From contig JABELC010000005.1 of the NCBI GenBank assembly GCA_028455995.1, forward strand, positions 1,426,001 to 1,490,000: DNA of 64,000 bases, read 5' to 3'. The position numbers were made by a program, and so were the translations under genes. Below are positions 46,812-56,265 of this stretch, piece by piece; position 1 is the stretch's first letter; the number at the start of each line of letters is the position of its first letter. The notes beneath the pieces were generated by a model. It was not told where the DNA came from. It saw nothing but the letters and a program-made list of their open reading frames with translations, and did no database searches. The DNA comes from Scleromitrula shiraiana (lineage: Eukaryota > Ascomycota > Leotiomycetes > Helotiales > Sclerotiniaceae).

Positions 46812-47083
46812 AGCGTAGGGCACACGGTTGACGTTATTACGTGCACACTCAAAACACCTCTCTTTTAATAAAATAAATTTATTTTCAAATATAACTTACT
46901 AAATAATTTCAAATATTATATTTCAAGTATATAAAATAAATATTGAATTTTGATATATTCTATTTTTTTTTGAAAATAATAGATAGTTATTCTAATATGA
47001 ATTTAAATCGAAGAAATATTTTTGAGAATGATAGTTGAAATTTGAGGTGTTGTGTGTGCGGCTAATAACGTAAATCGCGTTAG
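46812..47083. mobile_element. Second MITE-like inverted-repeat element
   Basis: The left arm (GACGTTATTACGTGCACACT, 46830 on, followed by CAAAACACCTC to 46860) is matched in reverse complement by the right arm (GAGGTGTTGTGTGTGCGGCT at 47044, followed by AATAACGT). About 30 bp pair with a few mismatches and one small gap. The arms enclose about 180 bp of AT-rich DNA with no frame. This is the architecture of a non-autonomous inverted-repeat transposable element. Its ends are unlike those of the element at 44.55 kb, so the two are different families. Confidence 0.55.
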
Positions 47084-48839
47084 GGGGATTGGGAAAGTCT
47101 ACCGCTACTAGTAATTCCGGTAGTTAGATCTTGCCAAGGCTTGAGAGTAACGGTTCTTGCTTGAACTGATTTAGGAAGGAAAGTCACCACAAATTTATTG
47201 TAAATGGCATGAATAATGAGAGTTCTTATGGGTTCTACACCGTGACCTCTAGTATAGCTCTACAAACCATTCAAGTTCCTATACGAGTAGTCATAGACGT
47301 AATTCATCATTTGAATAGTAGTACTTACCTAAGTAGGTATGGTGATGTTAATAACATCGGAAGAACTTTTCGGAAGAACATTAAATAATAGCTTTAATAT
47401 TTCTTGACCAATCACTTGGTATTTATTGAGTTATAGCTAATAAACATTTTCTCCTAGTATTCTTCTGTTCCCCGCAGGCAAGCGGATGGCGATGTGGAAA
47501 ACGATAGCGACTCAGAGAGGACTAGCCTTGAGAGTAACCTGAAAAGTTTTTTCAACTTTATTATTAACCCCTCAATGATGTAAAGTAAACCATTAAAAGT
47601 TTTATAGTAATGAAGGTCTTCTCGGAATACGATCTGAGTATGTTGTCAACATACCTATGCAAATTCTTGGTACCTTTCTGGTCATCTTTAAGGCATTCAT
47701 GGACGACTAGATCATCCACTCTTCTTTAAATCCTTTAACTTTACAAATCTGATAACAGCCTCCTCCAGGTAATCGCGATTCTTGGGATTCCGATATGACT
47801 TTATCGGCCAAGTATCCATGAACCATCGGTTATGTCTCAAAACGCCATGAATATTATGCAGTATCGCAGTTTTGAAACCTTGCTTCCGGTCTTATCATCC
47901 ATCTTACGTGTTCACGAAGATAGCAACCATGATATGTATGTAATGCGCGAAATGCGAATATAACCATACCTTCGGAAGACGCAAACTTTTGCGTCGGATT
48001 TTTTTTGAATATGAGATTCCTGTATGCTTAAGGAGAAGGGCATAATTGAGGAGAAGGAAAAGGCCACCGTGATAGACCTCTAAGGTGTGTTCTCATTTAT
48101 GTATCATTCGGTAACGAGCTGTTGGGATTCAGAATATCCATCACGCCAATCAAACTTTTGTGGCGGTTTCAGCAAGCAGCATATCCTTATTAACCTTGAG
48201 AACATTAACTGATCACTTTCAAAGTTGTTGTCGTTGAAACCTCATGAAATACCTGGACATTCTGACCGTGGATAATTATTGGCTTCGCCCTGTTTGGAAC
48301 CCATGAATATAGCAGAAACCCGATGTATATTGGCGAAAAGTTTGTATGCAGGAAGCAATCAAGCCAAGTTCATGCCATAAAACATGCAGATGTCTCTCCA
48401 GCGTTCGGAAATCGGTCTGTAACATCCTATGTAGTCGATGTGGATGTCAAAAAACCCTCAAAATTTATTTTGTGGCTTATGAATCAAGGATCATAATAAC
48501 CTGGTATGGTTGGATCGCTTACCATCCAATATTTTACCTGGTCGAATTCATTGCTGCGTAGCTGCGGGCACAAGTGAGAGGAACACCGCCACAATTTGAA
48601 CCTTGCTAAGGAAGACTGATGAGAGTTATTGTACTACAAGTTACTGGCAGTCATCGTATTTGTTTTCGCTTTATCAAAGTTGATCAAGCCTATTAGCCTG
48701 TGTTTTTGATTACCAACCAGTATTGCAATATCTTGAGTTGTTTTTCTCAGCCTGTTGAAGTGGGGGTTGCTGCCTGCAAATGAAATTCGAAGAAGTGTAT
48801 ATCTAACGACTTAAATATTACAATCAGTTCAAGCGAAGC

Positions 48840-51390
48840 ATGGCAGATAGCAGTACAGAAACACCTCGATTCTTTGAGCCCATCCCAAAAGGCCTCTTTC
48901 CATGTTCCAGCAAGTGCTGGGGATTGTATTCTTCGGTGTGAACGACAGCGTGGATTCTCCCGTGTGATACAAGCCATACGACCCATTATCGAGCCTCTAG
49001 AAAGATTTGAAAATGTCATCGATGTGATTATACAGACTAATAGGGCCATGGGCTCACCAATTTGGGGCCCACTAAAATTCGTCATCAAGGTATCCGTCGT
49101 ATCTTATCTAGAGTTATAAGTCCCACGCACTTTCTAACTCCCAGGAGATTGCTTGTGATCATATCAAAACGTTGGAGAATCTTGCGATTGTTCTTCAACG
49201 GATCGTGGCTTCTCTTGCACGCTACGCCAATTATGAAAGTCTCTTCAAAGGCCATATCGAGACCCAACGAGCTATAAGAGCACTTTATTGTGATCTTATT
49301 GACCTATGTACTCGTATTATTCGATTCCATTCTCGTAGTTCGATAGGTACATAATCTCCTTTTGTCTCTGTCCATGTATATTGCTGATGTAGTGATCCCT
49401 AAGGTACCATTTTCACGTCTTTTGGTAAAAAATTTCAGCAAGTGTCTGAAAATATTGCTCACCATGCTACTGAAATTGATTGGGCCGCAAACGCTGTAAA
49501 TATTGAAGAGGCTAAGAAGGCTAGAGAGGTGGAAGAGCAACTTCGGCTAGTAAACAATAGAGCGGCGATGCAGAAATGGCTATCGCCATCAAATGTCCAA
49601 GACGATTTACAACGACACAAGGAGGATTGTATGGCTAGATCTTGCGATTGGGCGCTTGGGCGCTTGGGACATTAGAGGTCGAGAGATTTTTGGAGGCCGA
49701 TGCTGCCAAGACATTAAGGATTGGCGGTGATCCAGGAAGTGGAAAATCTACTCTTGCCGCATTCCTCATCAACCATATTCTACAAGATCACCTCGACGAT
49801 CTACTCTACTTTTTCTGCAAAGGCACCGATGAGGCAAAGAATCAACCATACCAAGCTTTGAGAACATTGATATCACAGTTGTTGGCTCGCGACACCTCTC
49901 TTGATTCTTGGCTCATGACTCTCTACCAAGCCAGCGGTCTAGAGAAGGTTTCCTCGTTTTCAGATCTCCGAGAGTATCTACATTACGCCTTGAAGCATAC
50001 CTCAAAGTCTACTATTTATAGTGATAGATGCCCTTGATGAATGCCAAAATGCTCAAGGGTTAGCTTCAACCATGATTGACTGTATATCAACTTCCAACAA
50101 GATTGTGAAGCTCATAATGACATGTCGAGAAAAACCCGACTTACTGGACACATTCAACCGACCGTTCGTCGAGATAGCCATATCGGGTGACGATGTCCGT
50201 GATCCGGTTTGGAGTTATGTTCGCGAGAGAGTCAACAAATGCAGCACAATAAGTCGCACTCCTCTTGCCAACGAGGTATACAACGTAGTAGGTGCAGCCG
50301 CCGATGGGTTGTGGTTATATGCGCGATTGATAATGGATGAAATCGAGCGATTACCAAGCGGAGGGGCAATTCGACGGCAACTGAAAGACATCCCGACAGG
50401 ACTCATACAATTGTACGAGCAAATATTCTCCACGATGGAAAAATCCTTTACACCTCTCCAGTTGAAGCTCTCTCGTCAATTATTTCTGTGGATCGAGATG
50501 TCGAGTTTTGTACATGTGGGCCGACAGAATCTTACTGTGGAACCTTGGATCTAATTTTTCAAGCCAAAAATTACGGAGAAGAGGTCTTTGATTCGATCGA
50601 GCTGGCACGAGAATTATGTTCACCCCTCGTAGGTTTCTTCGATGGTAGAATGGAGACGCTCGAGGTAGATTTCGTGCATCACAGCGCAGCTCAATACGTC
50701 CATGAATGTGCACAAGCACCAACTCCACAGACGCCCAAAGTTCCGAGTGCCCAGAGATTGAAAGAGCTTTATCGAGGTAATACTAGCGCGTGGTTCTTTG
50801 GGTCATGTTCCAAAGCCGAATTACTACTGAGGTCTATGCGTGAGAAGCCTCGTACACATAGTAGTGGGGATTATTTCGAAATGGCCTACGGGCTTTGGAA
50901 TGCTTTATATCTAGAGACTCTGCCGCAACTTCTCGACCAAGTCGATGTTGCGGAGGCGACTAGGCTGTGTAACAATCTTACTACGTTCATCACATCTTGA
51001 AGATGCCTTGTTTGGATTAAAATAGCCATGATAATCAATTATGTTGGACATTGGGCTCCCGTTTTATACGACAACATGGAGCGAGGACTTAAGGCTGCTT
51101 CCGCAGGCTGTTCAGATACCTTTGAGCCATTTCGAAAATTCTCTATGGTTCGTAAGATTCTGCTGACGGATTACGTGTATGTGATTTGGAATACTGGTGG
51201 TGCGATTGAGCATTTGACGGGTGTATCGTCAACAATGACCATGCCGGAAGGTTTTCTGGATCGTCTGTTGGCAAAGAGGTTGCTTGAATCGGGAGAATAC
51301 TGGAGGAAGAGAGCTGATTTAGGGTTGGACCGGACGCCAGATTTTCATCCAGTGGAATGGTTCGGGGGAATAAGGGAAGAAACAAGGTGA
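48840..51390 (+). pseudogene. Broken NACHT/STAND-type NLR gene
   Basis: Relic of a fungal STAND protein, the group that includes NLR-like immune and incompatibility receptors. An N-terminal DUF7708-like domain (RPIIEPLERFENVIDVIIQT, then SPIWGPLKFVIK) spans two normal introns (49090-49144 and 49346-49403). A NACHT ATPase follows, with Walker A GGDPGSGKSTLAAFL (about 49726) and Walker B VIDALDECQ (about 50021). The C-terminal part (LARELCSPLVGFF, VDFVHHSAAQYVHE) is the usual winged-helix/linker zone. The frame breaks four times: an 8-bp tandem duplication at 49652-49667; a one-base excess near 50020; an opposite shift between about 50470 and 50550; and a TGA at 50998-51000 after which the same frame stays open to 51390. 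The ATG at 48840 is also out of frame with the next block. No ankyrin or WD40 sensor is left. Confidence 0.85.
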
Positions 51391-52247
51391 GAGAACGCCA
51401 GAGGTTTTTGCCATTTCCTATATATATAAATTCTATGTAAACATGAAGATATCATCAATCAGATAGATTGGCGATTTTAGTATATCGACATAATTCAATG
51501 AATATACAAGTTTAGCCTCACATAATAGATAATTGCTTGGAAATGAAACAATCAAAAGTAACGCCATGGACACCTACCTAGGCGCCATCCAACATCGTCC
51601 AAGCTATTCCAAAATGCTATGTGAATACGAACACAGTGATGCATTTACGCAATAAAACGAACATAAAGGTATATTTCATGTGTATTGCACGGCCCATCAG
51701 GCTACTAATTGAAGAAATGAAAAAGATCTCCCAGCAACCACAATTTATGATATATTCCCAGCCAACACCCATAGCACCATACCGCAAACATATCCTCTAG
51801 TTACATTTTCATCGACAACTACAAAGAAATGGGAACGCAAGTACAGAGACAGCAAGAACGAAAGACACGTAAGATGAGAAGGATCCTTATCCATTTATCC
51901 ATTCAATAGAATATACTTAGACACCAAGTAAAGAAGTAGCAGGTCATCTCTTCATTTGGCACGAATGGAGTGCGACACCAGCGCCAGCACCAACCCCAAA
52001 TTCCCAATTCATTCACTCCAACCAGCCAGCCAGCCAGCCAGCCAAACAACCAACCAACCGTCCATCCATCCGTGCCATCCATTCATTACGTCGTATCCAG
52101 CCATCCATCCGTACATCAATCGTTCTCCAAACCTTAAGCCCCAAAGAAGAAGAAAAAAGAAAATAAATATATGCATTCACCAAACCAGGCCCCCTTTTCA
52201 CATTTCCTATTTCACCCGACACACATCACACACCACAAACCAAACAT
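51391..52247. other. Gene-free convergent interval, 0.9 kb
   Basis: Between the STAND pseudogene and the coiled-coil gene. Near 52020-52120 are short CCAGC and CCATC repeats. No gene is seen. Confidence 0.5.
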
Positions 52248-54542
52248 TTAACCTCTATACCCCGAGCTGCCCATCTTTTCAATCGAGCTCATGATTCCAC
52301 TCCTCGCCATCCCCAATCCACTTCCTGGTCTACTCCCCTGACTCCCCTGGCTCCCAGTTCTCTCACGGCTTTGCGCCGCACTGAAAGTAGGAATTCCTTT
52401 CCCAATCCTACTTCCTCCGCTAGGAGCCCTCAACCCACCAATTCTCGATACACTATTAGCTCTCGCGGGACTCTTCAAGGCCCCCAAACCAGATGTTCTT
52501 TTTGCAGCCGACACGGGAGTCTCGGGGACCGAGGGCATGCTTGGAGCTTGAGCTTCAGCCTGAGCTTGAGCCTCCGCTTGGCTCTCCTTTTCTATATTCT
52601 TGGCGAGCATTTCGTCGAAAGCTGTGACTAGGGGAATCATCTCATCAACCGCTTGTACTAACTTCCCCTTCTCGATACGTTCCTCCTCAAGCAAATTTCT
52701 TAAATTCTCATTATCAGCCTTCACGCTTTTGACTTCTTGATCTAAACCTTCTAGCTGTGCCTCCAATTCTTTAGTTCTAGCATCGCGTTCTGCTTGCCTC
52801 TCAATATCTTCTTGGGAGGGTTCGAATTTGGTGACCGTGGCATCGCGACCTAATTTGAGATACTCGTTCTCTCTGGTGAGATCCTCCACCGTAGTTTCGA
52901 GTTCTTTAACCTTTTTCTCCCAGCGTCGTTCGTAGCTCTTTTTAAGTGCCAAAACCTTACTTTCATGTTTTTCCTTGTATAAAGAATGTAATTCTCGGGA
53001 TACCTTTTCGACGGCCAGTTCGACAGTTCGTCCACCGCAGGTGCATTCGCCAATAGGTGATTTGGCGGAGTTTTCGATGGTCGGTGAAGCAACCTTTCCT
53101 GCCCGCATAGATGCAAGTTTACTTTGAGCATCCTGAGCCATCATTTCAGCCATCTCTCTTCTCCTCTCACTTTCTTCTAAACGTCCACCTAGGTCTTCTC
53201 TTTCCTCCTCTGCGCTCACAATCTCCTCCCTCACATTTCTCAACACAGCCTCCATCTCACGACCTCTTTTCTCCCACTCCTCTTTCTCGGCAGCGAGTTG
53301 ATCTTGTAGATTTCGTTCCTCTCGTAGTTGTTCCATACTTTCACCAACTCTTTTCTCGGCATCCACAACAGCTGTTTTCAAAAATTGTAATTCCGCCTCC
53401 TTCCCACTCAACGAAGCCTTTAAATTACTGATCTGAGAGAGAAAATTCGATTTTAAGCTCTCAAGTTCCCTGGGTGTAATAGATGGCATACTCCTTGGTG
53501 TTGGCGCAGGAGGAATATCGAAATCAAGAAGATTAGACATTCTGTTTGACGAGGGTGTTGCTGTAGAAGCTTGTGAATACCAAGAGAGATCTGATGCAGT
53601 AGAACTCTTCGAAGGTGAAACTCTATGCCTTGCAGGCGAAGGACCGCGTCCGGAAAATCCGTTCATTTGTTCGGTAAAATCAAGAATAAGGTTAGTTGTG
53701 TTCCCGTCGTCTCTACTCTTCACAGATCTATGTGTTGGAGTTGGACTTGTTATGTCAATTTGTCTGCGGGCAGTAACAGGAGTACTCATTCTATGATGTT
53801 GTCTCGGCGTCGGCGCACCCATGCTGGAGAATCTTGTTGGACTGCCTATTTTCGCAAACATAGCCATTTCTGGTAGAGCCGAAAATTCGCTGAATGTGCT
53901 GATTATAGTATCGTCCATCGAGTCTGAAGTTTCTTTTTCTGTGGCGTCAGCGCCACTGCCAGGCCCTATAACATTGAAAGTCTCATCTATAGTTTGTCCT
54001 TCATCACGAGAATTATCGTGGGAGTCGTCCATATCGGTATCCTCTAATATTTCAATCGCTTTTGTCAGACCCTCATTACCCTTTAGCGCTTCATCCAGAT
54101 CAACGGTTTTCTCCACAACAGGCGGCGGTTGTGATGGCTTTGCAGGTGAAGCAATACTTGGCTTAACAGGGAATCTATGAGGTGCAGAATTCTTTCTTGG
54201 TGTGCGTGTGGAATCTTTAGAATTTCTTGTTGGTGAATTGGTTGGCGAAGTGGATGTGCGGCTCTGCAGTATTTTCAGGGGTGACATATGATCGCGATCG
54301 ATAGGACTCTTTGTTGACAACATTTGTGTCTTGATTGGTGATATGTTCTCTCTATTTGGATCTGCCGCATGAGCTGTCGCATCAACGAACGGCGAACCTG
54401 CAGGACTTGTACTCTCAGGAGTATTCTCGGTATAGATTGAATCTTCGTACATATTGTCGTTATTCGGGTTTTGTGTATCCATTTCTATTGAATTTGTAAA
54501 ATTAATATTTGCGCCAGATGCTACTATCAGAGGTGAAGCCAT
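52248..54542 (-). CDS. Coiled-coil protein with N-terminal TP/SP motifs, probably cytoskeletal
   Basis: One exon, 764 residues. The first 340 residues are disordered and rich in S/TP sites: ISPIKTQMLSTKSPIDRD, MSPLKILQSR, SPTNSPTRN, TPRKNSAPHR, AMFAKIGSPTRFSSMG. These suit CDK-type kinases. A long coiled coil runs from about ITPRELESLKSNFLSQISNL (360) to about 665, with LRNVREEIVSAEEEREDLGG, then a Cys pair in GECTCGGRTVELAVEKVSRE and KVLALKKSYERRWEKKVKEL. The basic, Ser/Gly-rich C-terminus (RIGGLRAPSGGSRIGKGIP) ends KMGSSGYRG. The layout recalls fungal spindle-pole or microtubule-associated proteins such as Alp7/TACC, but I cannot show orthology. Gene boundaries are firm; the function is a guess. 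A second ATG, MDTQNPNNDN (codon 21), is an alternative start. Confidence 0.85.
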   Translation of the reverse strand: MASPLIVASGANINFTNSIEMDTQNPNNDNMYEDSIYTENTPESTSPAGSPFVDATAHAADPNRENISPIKTQMLSTKSPIDRDHMSPLKILQSRTSTSPTNSPTRNSKDSTRTPRKNSAPHRFPVKPSIASPAKPSQPPPVVEKTVDLDEALKGNEGLTKAIEILEDTDMDDSHDNSRDEGQTIDETFNVIGPGSGADATEKETSDSMDDTIISTFSEFSALPEMAMFAKIGSPTRFSSMGAPTPRQHHRMSTPVTARRQIDITSPTPTHRSVKSRDDGNTTNLILDFTEQMNGFSGRGPSPARHRVSPSKSSTASDLSWYSQASTATPSSNRMSNLLDFDIPPAPTPRSMPSITPRELESLKSNFLSQISNLKASLSGKEAELQFLKTAVVDAEKRVGESMEQLREERNLQDQLAAEKEEWEKRGREMEAVLRNVREEIVSAEEEREDLGGRLEESERRREMAEMMAQDAQSKLASMRAGKVASPTIENSAKSPIGECTCGGRTVELAVEKVSRELHSLYKEKHESKVLALKKSYERRWEKKVKELETTVEDLTRENEYLKLGRDATVTKFEPSQEDIERQAERDARTKELEAQLEGLDQEVKSVKADNENLRNLLEEERIEKGKLVQAVDEMIPLVTAFDEMLAKNIEKESQAEAQAQAEAQAPSMPSVPETPVSAAKRTSGLGALKSPARANSVSRIGGLRAPSGGSRIGKGIPTFSAAQSRERTGSQGSQGSRPGSGLGMARSGIMSSIEKMGSSGYRG

Positions 54543-55281
54543 TTGCTAATTATTGAGTTCTTTGTATTGTAGTTTGTGTATTTTGAGTCAGTGGTGGTTA
54601 TTGAATAAGATGGTTGGATAAACAATTTCCTGTTGTGGTGGATTTTTCTTGACTGGGCAACGGCCAATGGCAGGGAAGTTTTTCCGGCCGTAAATTTTGA
54701 ATTTGCTTGTTTACAACATCAGATATTGGATAATCGTTATGATCGAACTTAACAGTCTCGAATTTTACCTTTCAATAGTAAACCATACCATAATATCATA
54801 TCAGTATGTCCAAATCAAGTGACATTGGATCATGAGGAGGATGATATACCAATTATCTGTCTCAATGTGATATGTACTATCTATGGACCTGAGAGGCTCC
54901 ATTTCATACTCATATATCAACCTTTATGCCTCGATAAGCACGAAGTGAGTATGCCATCGCATTGAATTAATGCTTCTGAACCGATCTATAAAAGTATTGC
55001 TATATCACATTCTGCGATTTAACTTTACCCAAGACCCATGATCCTTACGCCGCAAGCCCGTTCATGTTCTCATAATGCAACCAACCATCCAATGCAGAAT
55101 GTATCTACCAGGTCCAACACTGCAGCCGTTTTATACCCAACCCATGACATATATATACATAACACGTGCATCAACATCGATGACATGCTGATAAAAACTC
55201 GAAGCTTGAAATTCCAAATTCGGAAGGAGAAGTAAATCTTTCCTTTGGGAAAGTTAGGTGTCTGAGGAGATGATTAATTGC
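54543..55281. other. Gene-free stretch, 0.7 kb
   Basis: Promoter of the coiled-coil gene and 3' flank of the BRCT gene. No feature is supported. Confidence 0.5.
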
Positions 55282-56265
55282 TTAACTTGTGCCTGTAGAG
55301 CCACTTGTTACGTCTGTGTGGGCCATCTTAGCCGAGTTCTTGAACAGGCCATAAACACTTTGCTGTCCTTTGGGGGCCATCTTAAGGTTCGAGAATCTCG
55401 TCTCTGGCAATCTTTTTCCAGCCTTGATGCTTTCGAGTACCCTGTATTCGTGAAGAAAAAAAAATTTAGTATGAAAATCCGAACAGGGGATACCGGGGAG
55501 GTCCGTACCATTCTACACCGACATATTTAACTCCACAACCACCAATCCTTCGTATCTCTTTGTCCAGTTTTCCCCCAGCCAAACCACCGCCAGCTCCACT
55601 TCCAATCGTTCCGCAAGGTTTGCCCAAAATAACGTGCGTGACATGGCGTCTGCCCAGATGTATCGACATTCTAGCTCCGTTCTCCGCCAGCAGTTGCTTA
55701 AGCTTGTGGTCTGAGACCATTGGATAAGTACTCCCGTTGATATAGATAACCAACTCATCAAATATTCCTCTAGACTTCCGGGCCTTCTCTGCTTCCTCCA
55801 CGTCATCTTCCCGTTTCCGCTTCGCCATCAATTGTTCCTCGGCGCTCATTGGTACTATAATAGGCAAGCAAGCAAAAACAAACGTTAGTATGGGGGACAT
55901 CGTAAAAGGACAAGGGAGATCTAGACACAAGAAGAACAACAACACATACAGCCTGGCTTCCCCACCAGCATATCACTGACACTTTGCCTTGCTCTCGCCT
56001 TAACATCTTTAGGGACCAGGGCTTTTGCGTTTTCATCCCAGTCCTCAGATCCCGCCCCAACTTTATCAAACATCCTCTTGCCTCCAGTCCCACCACTCTT
56101 AAATTGATTACCAAGTTTCATAGCCCGAGATTCTCTCCATCCTATCGAACCCCCGATCCTATTCTCTGCCCGTTGATGCCCAGTTGAAGAAGAATTCCAT
56201 GCATCGAAGTGAGCACCAAAGACCGGTTGGGCTGCAGATGGTATTTGTGATTTTGGACGTGCCAT
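55282..56265 (-). CDS. BRCT-domain protein with a Rev1-like BRCT
   Basis: Probable nuclear DNA-damage-response protein. Three exons: 55950-56265, 55509-55854, 55282-55441; introns of 95 and 67 bp; 273 residues. The N-terminal 100 residues are basic and Gly-rich (MARPKSQIPSAAQPVFGAHF, then RAMKLGNQFKSGGTGGKR). Next is a charged segment, SAEEQLMAKRKREDDVEEAE. The BRCT core runs IFDELVIYINGSTYPMVSDH (about 136), LAENGARMSIHLGRRHVTHV, and across the last splice VKYVGVEWVLESIKAGKRLP, with the conserved W; it ends KMAPKGQQSVYGLF. The form resembles the N-terminal BRCT of translesion polymerase Rev1, but no polymerase domain follows, so this is a stand-alone BRCT protein or an unusual paralogue. Splice phases agree; acceptors are TATAG and TACAG. 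Confidence 0.85.

Larger units (their letters stand above)
46059..48839. other. Gene-free stretch, 2.8 kb
   Basis: Includes a 16-G run (46782-46797) and the second MITE-like element (46812-47083). The rest is moderately AT-rich with no frame supported by motifs. It may include remnants of decayed sequence upstream of the STAND pseudogene. Confidence 0.5.

Noticed and set aside
49442..51000. Introns explaining the frame changes in the STAND gene
   Set aside because: The frame changes occur within a few bases of conserved motifs and no GT-AG pair of workable length restores the frame.
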